DNA of 64,000 bases from Enoplolaimus lenunculus (GCA_030248215.1 JASANG010002343.1:62001-126000); one strand, 5' to 3'; shown: positions 12,201 through 23,306, counted from the first letter of the stretch. Made by a program: numbers and translations. Notes: a model not told the origin generated them from the sequence alone.

Positions 12201-13204
12201 ATGTTCTAAAATGCGTATTGTATCCATCACCAGTCAATAATAAATTTTCAAACTCAAAAACTCCTGCCGTTGTGGATTTCTAAAACTTTGTGTAGAATTA
12301 TGGCAATTCAAATCAGGAAATGCGACGAATTACGAAGCACGCCCTACAGACCCGTAGCCAGCTCACCTTGTTAGGGGGGGTGGCTAAAAAATTTTCAGGA
12401 GGGTCATTCAAGGGGTTTTAATGACTTGCAAGCAAGGTTGAAAATTTTCTATGGGTGCCAAAATTTTTCAACGTGAACTGAGCCCCTCTGCCCCCCTTGG
12501 ATACGGCCTGGACGCCCTACACTGATTCGAATATTACAAAACCTGTCTGTCACACACTCACGATAGGTGCTGCAAACGTTTGAGAATAGTGCTGGCACAA
12601 ACGGGCCAGTAGCTAAGGATGGGGGCAAGGGAGCACAACAGCCTCCACTGGTAAATTCCGGCCCTCATAGAAAATTTTCAACCTTGCTTATAAGTAATCG
12701 AAAACCATAATTTTTACCCCCCTAGCCAAGCAAGGTCACCTTGCTACGGGACTGCGCATAGGTATATCACATAAGTTTAAGTGTTTAATGTTTTAGCAGG
12801 AAGCAGGGAAAGGTTATGCCCCAGTAGAGCCGCAGTGAATTGGACTCACTTGTGAGTTGATCGCAGTGTTTGAACAAATTGCCGTGTACTTGGAACAGGA
12901 ACACACTCATCACCACAGATGGTTGCCGTTTTGACTTTTTCAAGTCTTCTTCGGTCAATTTCAAACCATTTGTTTCGTTAATTAACTCCGCTGGTACTTT
13001 TAGTTGTAGCATCAACAGTTTATCGTCAGTAAAATATTTATACAAGATGAGTTCAAATCCTAATTGACTTGCTCGTGTAGCGGTAATATTTTTCATGGTT
13101 GAATTCGAATTATACGAAACATAGTACCAGTATTTAGTCGAAATTGCCAACAAAAATAACGCAACAACGTTTAGTAATAATATTGCGTTAAATTGCTTTT
13201 GCAT
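9282..13204 (-). CDS. Gene B: four-pass claudin/PMP22-like membrane protein
   Basis: Minus-strand exons 13,204-12,850, 12,032-11,922, 10,918-10,778 and 9,745-9,282 sum to 1,071 bases and encode 356 residues. All three introns are phase 1, with donors A|GTGAGT, T|GTAAGC and C|GTTAGT. Segment 1 (about residues 7-23) is followed by KYWYYV and a large loop with N-glycosylation sites (NST, NIT, NET). The loop carries GNLFKHC, 13 residues, then C, matching the W...G-L-W/F-x2-C...C pattern of claudin-type first loops. Segment 2 is about LLPICVFVLIPAATVFGLVG, segment 3 about ITLCLICVLFVVQVFYL, and segment 4 about STALICVALSLIALASL. A basic, Ser/Arg-containing cytosolic tail of roughly 50 residues follows. 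Known family members form cell junctions, regulate channels or organise membranes; the role here is inferred. Both large loops are longer than in vertebrate claudins. Some other tetraspan family is possible. Confidence 0.78.
11025..11160 (+). repeat. tRNA-derived SINE, partial copy
   Basis: It has GGCTACGTGGCGCAG, then GAAGTTCGATTCCC and the tail CCCGCTTTTCCAGCTGCTTA, the same order as the copies at 6,280-6,910. It lacks the 5' lead region. It lies between exons 2 and 3 of gene B. Confidence 0.7.
11390..11594 (-). mobile_element. MITE of the CCCGAATAAGAGG family
   Basis: The right end CTCTTATTCGGGTCACCACA is the inverted form of the left terminus seen at 32,472 and 55,925 (GTAGTGACCCKAATAAGAGG). 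The internal CTCTGGAGAGGCCAAGTAAA is shared with those copies and with 62,035-62,101. The left end is unclear. It lies in gene B intron 2. Confidence 0.65.
12346..12757. mobile_element. Two GGCCCGTAGCCAGC-family MITEs in gene B intron 1
   Basis: A plus-oriented copy (about 12,346-12,512) begins ACCCGTAGCCAGCTCACC and has AAGGTTGAAAATTTTC in its centre. A reversed copy (about 12,603-12,757) ends CACCTTGCTACGGG. The complete form is at 56,672-56,831, with termini GGCCCGTAGCCAGC and GGCTACGGGCC. Other copies: 13,388-13,490, 15,763-15,912 and 19,492-19,650. Confidence 0.75.
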
Positions 13205-13998
13205 TTTTATCTGCTATTACGGTTCTTCTTGCAGAACCGAAGGGTGAAAGCTTTAGATTTATCACATGTATATTCTTTGTAAAAAAATTTAACCAAATAT
13301 ATTATTGCCTTCTGTAATCATGTAATCATGTTTTATGTCACAAATTCATGTTATACCGTCATTTTGGTAACAGTATACCAAGAATCAGGCGCGTAGCCAG
13401 CCAGGTCACCTTCCTAGGGAGCTAGACATTTTTCAGGAGAGGCATACAAGGGTTATCGATGACTTACAAGTGAGTTTAAAAATTTTCTGTCCTCTAAAAA
13501 CTTAAACTTAAATTATAGCTTAAACTAAACTTGATTTTGAGTTGAAGTAAAACTAAAATGGCTGGACTCGACTAACTAATCTAGAATTGTAAGTGTAAGT
13601 TTAACATATTTGTAAGTTTAATGCGAGTTTAAGCTAAACTCGTTTTTGGATTAAGGTATAAGTGCTACTTAGAAACTATGCAGTTTTTAGCACTCAGTTT
13701 AGATTAAACTAAAAATTTGTTATATTTCAAATGACATTAAGAATAGCCTATCGGTTAGTGTAGTTAATCTAGAAAATTAGTTTAACACCGGTAGAGGTTA
13801 AGCTTATTAATCGGGTTAGTTTAAGCTTTTCGAGAGTAGAGGGGGAGCAAAATTCTTCTAAATTAGGCAGACTCCCATGGCCCCTTTATGGTTAGGAACC
13901 CACGGTTTACCTACTTGTCGGTATATGTGCACGTAAGTGTATGTAAAGCAAATGTTGCCATGCCTGTGTACATATACCGGCATAAGAAGTTGTTGCAA

Positions 13999-14072
13999 TG
14001 ACCGCGTAGTGTAGTGGTAGCATGCTTGGCTCGAGCGCAAGAGGGCCGAGGTTCGATTCCCGGCGTGGTCAT
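13999..14072 (+). pseudogene. tRNA-like sequence, probably not functional
   Basis: GTAGTGTAGTGGTAGCATG resembles a D arm with box A, and GAGGTTCGATTCCC resembles box B. The acceptor arms pair almost fully (GACCGCG with CGTGGTC). The T stem CGAGG/CCCGG has two mismatches and the anticodon stem at least one, so a tRNA pseudogene or SINE head is more likely than a working tRNA. The loop would place CGA as the anticodon. Confidence 0.45.
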
Positions 14073-14505
14073 TGACTATGGGCAAAACTTCAAACAGGGG
14101 TCGTGCAGACCGTTACTACCAACACTACTTACACAATATATACACACACCTGATTTTATGGAACCTGTTCACAATAAACTACCTCGTGCGCCTTGTAAAA
14201 GTTAGGCTCAAACCAACAAAACTAACCTGAAATTTAGTCAAGTTCTATTTTTAAATGCGTCGTTATTGAAAACTTTGATTGCGTGCCAGACAGTAATGTT
14301 TAGCCGGCTCATGCGGCCCAATTATACGTATATTTTTGTCAACTTTATATTTTGATGCGTATTTGAAGCTGATTTGATGACAATAATTATATTTGCACTT
14401 TTGTTTATATATTTATAGCAAAGATAAAATAATATATCAATTTTATTGGACGTGATCCTGAATAAAAAGTATGGAACTGCTAGAAACAGGGACTTATCGA
14501 AAGGG

Positions 14506-14709
14506 GGCCCCAATGTAAAGAACAGGGGCGGAACAGTATTTACAAGCATATTCTTTAGCCTAAGCCTAAGCCTAAACCTAAACGTAAGAATGAGCATATT
14601 TCTAAGCCTAAGCCTAAACCTAAGCCAAGCAAAAAATAGTCTAAAGCTAAAGCTTACTCTTTCCTAATCTCGCAGAAAAGCGTTCCGCCCCTGATCTTTA
14701 TATGGGCCC
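14506..14709 (+). mobile_element. TTAGGC-cored MITE
   Basis: Starts GGCCCCAATGTAAAGAACAG and ends CGCCCCTGATCTTTATATGG, with inverted termini, and has runs of CCTAAG/CCTAAA in the core. It is about 204 bp, the same size as the intact copy at 22,209-22,409. Confidence 0.8.
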
Positions 14710-16422
14710 GAAAGGGGAACAGTGGGCACCTCCTATCAGAAAAAAAATTTGTGATAAAAATTATACGGCCTGACTTTATAAAAATTAATAAAACTTGTTA
14801 AATACTAATGCCTCTGCTTAATTAATTTTATTAGCTTTTACGCCACGACAAGTGCGTCTGGCTTCTCGCACGCTTTGCTTGCGTTTCACAAAATATATCG
14901 TGCTCGCCAAGGTGTTAGAAATTTCTGTATCCGCCACTGCTGGAACACGAAACCTTTACCTTATTGACGAAATAAAACCACCCGTTCGCAAATGATTGTT
15001 ATAAGGGGGCGAGAAATATGCAGAGAGCAGCGAGAAAAACTCTTGTAGAATTCTTAGAAAGCTGTGAAAAATCATCGAAATTGAGGTGATGGTTGTGTCC
15101 CCATCGACGCCCATCTCGTAACAGCGGGTTTGCAATTGAACAAACTTTCAATTACTTTTAGCCAATCAAGTATCAGTGATACCCTGATACGATAAAACGC
15201 AATGAGTGTTGTTAGCGTTTCACAAAATGCATTAGTGTTCGTTACTTTTTGGTCAAACAACCTTCACACTTTGAGGCGGGCTCGATTTTACACTCATTTC
15301 ATGCGGAACTGCCAACGAAAATTATTTAAATTTTGTTTTTTATTAAAAATATCACGGACTGATTATACAACCAAATATGAATTTCACAGTTTCTCAAATT
15401 TTTAACCCGTTAAAAATCAAGAAGGTTGGCCTGAAATGCAAAGCGCCTTGCGGGTACTCTTTTTCTACACAGAAGTAGTTACCCAGCTGCATACTCTTGT
15501 TTAAGGATTACCATGAACTTTTGGGAAGACGCACAAAACAATAATTATATACACAAACCAGCAAAAGAAGTTTGCTACAAAATATATAATTTTATTTCTA
15601 GTTTTGCATATCCCTTTGAAGTTGACCTAACGGCTGTTAACTCTTCGCAAACCAGTATTAGAAATAGCATGCTTAGAACAAGTAGAAGCGTTTAAGATTA
15701 CACTTAAATGATTATGGCAAAGAAAATTGCTTAGGTTTACACTGAGCTTGCAATCTAAACAGGCATGCAGCCAGCTCACCATGCTAGGGGGCTAAAAAAT
15801 TTTTACGAATGGCATCCCAGCCTTTTTAGTGACTTGGAGGCAAGGTGGAAAATTTTCTTGGGGGGGCAAAATTTTTTCATGGGGGCTGAGCCCCCCTGCC
15901 CCCCCTGTGTGCGCACCCAGTGGTGTAAACAGAAATTTCTGATGGTGCGCGGCTCGCAGTGTATACAGCAAAGAAGTCAAATGCAACTACTGTGGTACCA
16001 AACCAACACCTCGTAATCGTTTTTTTATAAAAACAGTTGTGGTAGACGCTGTCGTCCCACCGCAGAATCGCTATTCGTTCTTCAGTTCGTATGCCTAATT
16101 CCCAGACGAAACATCTAATTTCTCACCGCAGTTCCATATCGACAACTAATTTTTTTGCAAAAAAAAACTAAGCTAAGAACCTCTTAGCAGTATAATGGAG
16201 CTATAGCCGGCGTTAGGATAGCCGACGCCCCAACCAAGTCCAAAAAGGCTCCAATAAAACTTTTCACAATTCTATAATTTCGTGGTCTGCGACGTAAAAT
16301 TTCTGTTTGCCAATATGCGGAGCCACATGGGTCAGCACTCCAATCGGGTGTTGGGGGCGCTTCCGCGGGCACTGGATGGTGCTCTACAGTCTGCATGCAT
16401 ACTGTGTCAGCAGCTATGTTCC

Positions 16423-19400
16423 TCACAATACATTTGAATATGTGTACCGTTTTACTCCGTATACAAATGCAATTCCAATCATCAGACTTGCAGTTTTCAA
16501 ACGTTCCGTTTGCAATAGCGCACCTGACTTCAGTTTTGGTTGATTGCAAGATTGTGGCAGTTGAAATTCTTGTTCCGATGGAGCCGTTGTAGTATAGTTG
16601 TCACCGTACCAGTATTCTGAGTACGACCAAGCACCTTTCATTGTTCCTAAGGTGTAAAATTGGTCGATAAATTCAAATTCGGCAGTTTGTCGAAATTAAC
16701 CTAGATACTTTGCAAGACCTGATTAAACTTGTCGGTTACTCGTTGCTTTAGGCAGCACCTGTCGTTTGGTATTCAAGCACAATGGTGGGTTTAGAAAACC
16801 AAGAAGAGGCTGGCTGCTCGATATATAAGTGAAAAAAGATGGCAAGCGAAGCGAGCTTAAAGCCAGTCGTAATTTGAGTACGAAATCGTAAGCGCAATTT
16901 TAGTTTTGCTTCCCGTTGGGTGACCCCTATGAATTCGTCTGCGTCCAAGCCGACAGAAAAAATAATTACGACGAAATATGTAAAAATGAAATATTATCTA
17001 ATCAAACGGAAGACGTGGTATGCTATATGTAATTTAACTTTTCCCAGCAAGCAGTACAGTACCCACGTGTACTATGACAATACCCAACCTGCGTACTCGA
17101 ACAGTGATAGTAAACCAATTCCCATTCGAGAGTGTGGGGCTTAAAATAGTCAAAAAAGTTACCTACACTTTGCGCTGTGTTGCATACAGTCAGTTTCTGT
17201 TTCAGCAATTTCCGCGAACAGCTATACAGCGATATGTGTACGTAGTGAAAAACTTCGCGAGCGAAGCGAGCTCGAAACCGGTTTTTTGTATCCTATCTCA
17301 ATTGAGGGAATATTTATACAGACATCCCTGTGTCCCCGTTCTTCATTATTAGAGGACCCCTGCTACGCTAGCCCCCTATTAATACGCCTGTAGCAAAGGT
17401 TAGCTGAGCTTTAGCGTTTGAAATTTATATGCTTCGTCTATAGCTTGCAACAACCAAATTCTATGCGCCGTTTACATTATAAAATTCAGCCGGGCCACAG
17501 AATGTGTCATAGCCCAGCGTTAACAACCGCTCGTTGTCGACACTAAGTCAACGTGTGTCACAAAGTGTTTTGTGACGCGCGTTGAGATAACGTCAACAGG
17601 CAACAACACATTTTACACCATTTGCAACTCGTCGACCCAACCTGAACAAAGCGTCAAAATCACTACAGAACCTTGAGAAATTTCTTCAGAATGCTATTTA
17701 ATAGTTAACAATAACTAAATCAAAAATAGTAATTGATTGAATTTGGTTTCAATTACCAATAACCAATTGTCCCAAATAAACAGCTGGTTCATCCGCGGTC
17801 GATCGGGCTGACATGTACATTACAACATTCATTTTGCCTACAGCATCTTCTGCTTGACCTGCATATATATCGGCGATAGTGTTTTTATGTTCACGCAGTA
17901 TGTGTCGGCCAACATATCCTAAAACAATTTTATTGGCCAATGTAAAGAAACAGGGTTTTAATAATAGTGCAAGCCTAAACCTAAACCTAAGCGTAATTAT
18001 GGGCCTATACCTAGTAACCTTAAGCCTAAGCAAAAAAATTGGCCTAAAACTAAAGCTTATTGTAGTAGTCCCGCAGAAAAGCGGCCCATCCTGATCTTAT
18101 CGACTAGAAATTTTTAACGATTAATCAACCAGTATAGGAGCGCAGGAAGCTTAATAAACGGAAATTTTATTTACTTTAAAAGATGTGATCCATGCGACCA
18201 AAGCTTGCCTGATTGCTAGAAGAGCCTATTACTGATGTAACTTCTGAATAGCCTGTCTAAATATGCAAAGATACAGTAAACTTTAAAGTACAGTACAGCT
18301 GTAAATTGTCTCTCATGCCGTAGTGACATCATTGTGCGGTGATAAAAAACAGCGCAAGAAAAAAAACTTAACTTAAAAGTAAAATATTTCCACTGAAAAA
18401 TAAATTTGGTTATTTAAATGTATCATTTAACCCAATCCTCAATCGAAGAATGCAAGATGACAATAGGCCAAAATTATTAAATTCATACTTTCAGAATCAA
18501 CTCAGAATAATGAAACGCAAATATGCTATGTTAAGGCTTGAACAAAGTATTATTTTCGTTTGGTTCCTGACAATGCAAGGTTCGTAATTTTCGTAAAAAC
18601 GTAGGAAAATACTAACGTCTTTTTCGAAAAAGAAACAGATATAGTCAAAATTAGAAAAAAAAACGGTTATGAGGGATTGACATCCATACGTTGCCCCACA
18701 GATTTCACAGCTTTGTCTGTTCTAAAATGTTCAGCTCATATTTGCCTAAATGTCCCGACATCTCATACCCATCGATATTTTAGACGGGGCCGCTGCATTT
18801 CCTTTACCCAGCGGTGGCGTATAATACGATTTGACTTCATCGGCGTAAACAAAGCCAGTGATAATCGCGCATTCTGTGTCACCATGCGAGCCAATGGTCA
18901 CTTCGTACGTTGCGTTGTGAAAAAAGTAATAATCTACAAAGAACGCAGGCGACCCACGTTGGCCAACGCAAAGCTTGAGCCGTTGATTTGCGTCGTCTTG
19001 GAGCCAGCAAGACCAGACTCGCCAGTTTTCACGAAATCCGGACACCTACAATTCCAACAAATTTACTAGTGCACCATTGGCTAACTTCTCTAGTGACCCA
19101 AACTACAATGGGATGCATTTGGCGATCTGGGTACCCGCTTTTTTGAGTCTGAATCAATAGCGGTTTAGTTCCCTGATTAGAATCTGTAAATCAGTAGTGT
19201 ACACAACTTAGACACCATAAACATTAACTACTTTAACTAGATAGCGTAAATGCTTCGTTCACCAAATAACGTTCGAATTTGATTAATTACTCAATATTAT
19301 GCTGCCTATACTCAGGGCAGCATACTCATGTCTTGAAAGTATATTCCATAAGTAACGAACTTATAGATTGATGGCTTGTTTTCTCAAATCACTTGTTGCA

Positions 19401-19845
19401 CTAATCGCCAGATAACAAAACTGAAATTTACTCAACCTTTAAGAGCGATTCAAGCGCTGCCTCTGGTTTACAATGTGCCCCAGACTGGCCCATAGCCCGA
19501 ACATTTCGATAAGAGAAAGTTAAACAATTTTTCAGGAGGGCATACAAGAGTTTTTGATGACTAAATAAGCAAGGTTGAAAATTATCTAGGAAGGGGCCAA
19601 AATTCTTCTACGGAGTTGAGCTTTCCCTGCTTTGCTTGATAACGGGCCTGACCCCAGATCCAAAATTGCCCATCGCGGACTTTTTTCAATGGAGTAAACA
19701 ATTATACCTGTCTGTAGTATCCGTATGCAGTTATGTTCAGATTCATATCGAGACTACTTGGTAGCGGGCGTGGAATAGACAGCGTAGATATGTTGCTACA
19801 AAACTCAGCCAATAAGACTAATAGAAATAAGCGATTTATTAGCAT
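16423..19845 (-). CDS. Gene C: signal-peptide surface protein, paralogue of gene D
   Basis: Exons 19,845-19,708, 19,045-18,808, 17,918-17,757 and 16,646-16,423 have intron phases 0, 1, 1 and encode 253 residues. Exon 1 gives signal peptide MLINRLFLLVLLAEFCSNIS, then MNLNITAYGYYRQ. Exon 2 carries SCWLQDDANQRLKLCVGQRG and DYYFFHNATYEV. Exon 3 carries YVGRHILREHKN, DIYAGQAEDAVG and NVVMYMSA. Exon 4 carries WSYSEYWYGDNYTTT and ends in a short hydrophobic stretch and KRYTYSNVL. Exons 2 and 3 have exactly the lengths of their gene D counterparts (238 and 162 bases). N-glycosylation sites include NIT, NAT and NYT. The fold is probably beta-rich and extracellular; I do not recognise the family. The C-terminal hydrophobic stretch is short (about 12 residues), so this copy may be secreted or GPI-processed rather than membrane-spanning. 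A second frame also stays open through exon 4 (16,184-16,549). Confidence 0.83.
17934..18104 (+). mobile_element. TTAGGC-cored MITE next to a gene C splice acceptor
   Basis: Starts GGCCAATGTAAAGAAACAGG, has CCTAAACCTAAGC-type hexamers, and ends near GCGGCCCATCCTGATCTTAT. Its edge is about 15 bases from the acceptor of gene C exon 3 (at 17,919), so it lies where the polypyrimidine tract and branch site should be. Confidence 0.7.
19492..19650 (+). mobile_element. GGCCCGTAGCCAGC-family MITE, diverged
   Basis: It keeps GGCCCATAGCC, AATTTTTCAGGAGGGCATAC, GCAAGGTTGAAAAT and a CTTGATAACGGGCC end, which matches the family order. It lies in gene C intron 1. Confidence 0.65.
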
Positions 19846-19974
19846 TATATAATTTTTGAACAGTAATTTAAAGCATTTTCAACGACAGATTCGAGAATTG
19901 AAAATTTCATAGCTCGAGTATGGCTGTTTCTCACGCAAGTCACCAAACCAAACACTGGCATACGCCTAAGTTTA

Positions 19975-20240
19975 ACCCCTTCTCACATGAATATTTTCTA
20001 TTTCCCCTGAGACCTACTTTTATGCAAGGATTCGAACTCCAGTGACTGGAGTGGGAGGCGTATACCATCATCACTCAGCTGTAAGAGATTGACGCTCGAG
20101 CCCGAGGGGGCCTCTCACGTCTTGTGGTGATTTAGTACTATGTATACGTGTTGCAATCGTTAAACACAGTGCGATATATACTATTTAACGTATATACACT
20201 GCACTGAGTTGCCTACAGGCAACTCAATGTGAGAAGGGGT
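19975..20240 (-). mobile_element. TA-flanked TIR element with tRNA-like core, copy 1
   Basis: 266 bp. The termini ACCCCTTCTCACAT and ATGTGAGAAGGGGT are perfect inverses, with TA on both sides, as expected for Tc1/mariner-type target choice. Inside, on the minus strand, lies GGAGTTCGAATCC, a box B-like tRNA motif, preceded by a possible box A. The inner half also has a near-palindrome (GAGTTGCCTACAGGCAACTC). It cannot encode a transposase. Confidence 0.85.
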
Positions 20241-20740
20241 TATAGATAGTAAACTGAAAATTTTTCGCTTAAGCTTAAATTTTTGCTCCAAGTTTAGCAA
20301 CTAAAACCTTCAATATGGATGAAATTACACAAGAGTCTAAGCCTTAGCCTTAATAATAAATGTTGAGAAAGCGTAAGAGTCGTAAATTTTACAGCTTCGA
20401 TCACCGTTTGGGTCAAACGTGGCACTGCCTTTGACAGCTTCTGTTGGGTTTCAAAGCATTGGTTAAGATCGCCTTTTTACAGTCGCCCTGTACTCCGCTG
20501 TCCATAGATTGACGTTTGATTTTGCGTTAGAAATGCATGGGAAACACTATTTATCGAAAGATTAGGTACATTGCTAAACATTTCTTAGACATTTTTTGCT
20601 AAAAATTAAAGTTTAATTAATCCCCTTGTGATAGCTCCGAGATACAGTGAATAAATCTATAGAGGTACTCAAATTGCATGCCTGTATTTGATACAACAAA
20701 AATATGCATTAAATGGTGCAGACTAAATACTAAGAATTTT

Positions 20741-20930
20741 TGGTCAATGTACAGAACAGGGCCGTAACAGTACTATAAGCCTATTCCTAAGCCTAAACCT
20801 AAGCCTGAGCGTCAAAAACCTTACACCCAAGCCTAAACCTGAGCAAAAAATTAGTCTAAAGCTTAAGCTTACACTATTGAAGTCTCGTAGAAAAACGTTT
20901 CGCCTCTGATCTTTTCATAAATCGAATTGT
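20741..20930 (+). mobile_element. TTAGGC-cored MITE
   Basis: Left end GGTCAATGTACAGAACAGGG, core of CCTAAGCCTAAACCTAAGCC type, right end CGTTTCGCCTCTGATCTTTT. Terminal inversion is degraded on the right. Confidence 0.75.
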
Positions 20931-21804
20931 CTTGTATTCTTCTGATCTGTTATTGAATTCAGGTGATATTCACACTATGAGCGAGTTTAAATATTTTTTA
21001 TATAATTTTAAATTTTTAATTTATATGCACATCATAACCGGCATTAAACAAAATCATTTGATTTTGGTTTAGATAACCCGATAATAGTGCCCCCTAGTAC
21101 TGTATTTCAATCCTATCATGGTGAGCTAACTACATGCTTGTAACTGTTAAATGGGCCAACAAAACCTAAAAGCGGACATGTGACGTAATTATCGCGTTCT
21201 ATTGCTATTGTAAAGGCAAATAATTTCGCTATAATTATTTTGCTTTCAAACACCAATGCTCACGGTATAAGCTTACCCACAGCTGTGGCTGTATAAGACT
21301 TGCTGTTTCAACAATGCGAGGCCACCTATGTATACCTGAGCCCCCAACTGGGATCAAACCTAACATTTTATGTACAAATTTAGTACTAAAATTGTGTTTG
21401 ACTTGTTGATCGCATCGATTGCTAACTTTTTCTTCGTATATATCGCACGGCCTTACCCGTCAGGAAATTCCAGGTCCACAACAGCAGGGCCAACTAAAAT
21501 GATACAAGTTTAGTTTCGATAGCAATGAATTCAATGAAAAATATTCAAGCGAAACCGTTTTTAAAAACAACGAGCAATTAGGGTCCGCAACTTTATCACA
21601 ACAGAACGCAGTCTAGACATTCTGAGCAGTATATAATGAATGCTTGAAACTTTGAATATTTTTAATTTATTTGGCTTACATAATAAGCATCTTTCACAGT
21701 TTATTTAACATTTTTAATATTTGAATGTTGTAAATTTTGTAGTTGCGATGAATCTGCGATAATTAGTCGCCTGCCGACTGATCGCCCGACAGTGGTCTTA
21801 AAGC

Positions 21805-21955
21805 GTAAACCTAAGCATAAACCTAAGCATAAACCTAAGCATAAACCTAAGCATAAACCTAAGCATAAACCTAAGCATAAACCTAGGCATAAACCTAAGC
21901 ATAAACCTAAGCATAAACCTAAGCATAAACCTAAGCATAATCCTAAGCCTAGACA
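21805..21955 (+). repeat. 12-bp minisatellite (CATAAACCTAAG)n
   Basis: About 12 to 13 nearly perfect direct copies of a 12-base unit made of two related hexamers, CCTAAG and CATAAA. The first hexamer equals a rotation of the complement of TTAGGC. The plus strand reads as a Lys-Pro-Lys-His repeat, but nothing supports translation. Confidence 0.9.
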
Positions 21956-22208
21956 TAACGATGGGCAACAAATAGTTGATTCGGCGAAATTTTGGATTAA
22001 AAGTAGCTGGACGATAAGTAGTCAGGCGATAAATTGTAATAATACCAGCACCAATATTTTATGGGGAACATAGCGGTTAAAATAAAAATAAAAGATTCAA
22101 TATCTTACTCGCACACTTCAAATTAATCTTAGGCTTATGCGCGAATGGTCATAGCGCTGAAGTTAAACTTTCAACTTGAAATATATGTTCGAAATTTTCT
22201 AGCTTTTT

Positions 22209-22409
22209 GGGCCCATGTATAGAACAGGGCCGGAACAGTAGTATAAGCATATTTCTAAGCCTAAGCGTAAAAGTCGAAGCCTAAGCCTAAGCGGAAGGAT
22301 GAGCCTGTTCCTAAGCCTAAGCCTAAGCAAAAAATATTAGTCTAAAGCTTAAACTGACTCTGTTACAGTTCCGCAGCGAAACAATTCGGCCCTGTTCTAT
22401 ACATGGGCC
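22209..22409 (+). mobile_element. TTAGGC-cored MITE, most intact copy
   Basis: 201 bp. The 23-bp terminal inverted repeat is perfect: it begins GGCCCATGTATAGAACAGGG at 22,209 and is mirrored at 22,387-22,409. The core holds about ten CCTAAG, CGTAAG or related hexamers. Perfect termini mark it as the youngest copy in the window. No target-site duplication was clear. Confidence 0.88.
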
Positions 22410-22904
22410 GAAAACGGCTAGTTTTTTAAAAAATTTCAGCTGTGCACAAAAGATAATAATTTCATGGACCGAACAACTGTGAGGCAGGGAGCCTAGAAAA
22501 CTTACACTGAATGGCTTAGGCTTCGGTTTATTTTACGCTTTTAGGCTTAAGATTATGTGTATGTTTATGCTTAGACTAAATAAGCTTATGTTTAGGCTTA
22601 AGCGTTGGCTTAGTCATACTGAACAGGCTCTTATAACTAACATGGGATAGGATAACAGCAGATGTGGCATTGTGCATCACGATTGCTTTCACATGCTTGA
22701 AAACCCGATAAGTCTTAGATATTGTTGGTTATTCTTTTACTCGGTTACTTTTATGTACTACACATATTATCTTAAGACTGTATCATCAACACACGGTAAC
22801 TCGCAAAATTTCGGTATAAAAGCGCTTAAGCGACACATATTTCAAGTAAAGGACTGAAAAATGCATTTGACCGCACCAAGATTGAACGATACAAGAGTGT
22901 GAAA

Positions 22905-23170
22905 CTAGTGGCGTTCCGCATGGTACAAAATCTACCACCTGGTGTTGCATTTTTGGCCGACCCTTTGTTTAGAAAGGGGTTGCTATCACATTAATAGCCC
23001 TAAATTAAACTATAACGGGAGCATGTTTGACTCTGCATACATAAAGTGCTGTGGTTCGCTCCGGTTGTACCCGTCCTCTAAACAAAAGGAGGGTAGGGCA
23101 AAAACGCAACGCTGCCGGGTACATGCATTTCTACACAGCACGTGCCCAGTTGTACACTCTTGTTAAATAG
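22905..23170 (+). repeat. Interspersed repeat, second copy of the 2,508 type
   Basis: It shares GCATGGTACAAAATCTACCA, AAAAACGCAACGCTGCCGGG-like and TACACTCTTGTTA with the copy at 2,508-2,790. The middle parts differ, so one copy has lost or gained internal sequence. Class unknown. Confidence 0.5.
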
Positions 23171-23306
23171 CGATTATCCACTCTTGATAGAACGAAGAAT
23201 GGAGATTATCTGTGATAAATATTCTTGCGTTATACAAAATGTAATCGCGTGCATTACGGTTATGCAGCATTTCCCTGCGCTCTGGCGTTAGGTACTACCA
23301 TTATTA

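Larger units (their letters stand above)
13205..16422. other. Region between genes B and C
   Basis: It holds a GGCCCGTAGCC-type MITE (13,388-13,490), a stretch rich in TTAAACT/AGTTTAA words (about 13,480-13,850) that can pair with itself, a tRNA-like sequence (13,999-14,072), a TTAGGC-cored MITE (14,506-14,709), part of the 2,508-type repeat (15,424-15,512) and another GGCCCGTAGCC-type MITE (15,763-15,912). No supported gene. Confidence 0.55.

Noticed and set aside
13999-14072. Functional tRNA-Ser (CGA)
   Set aside because: Mismatches in T and anticodon stems, and no long variable arm as tRNA-Ser needs.
21792-22073. Lys/His-repeat protein
   Set aside because: Produced by the 12-bp minisatellite; no splice or promoter support.
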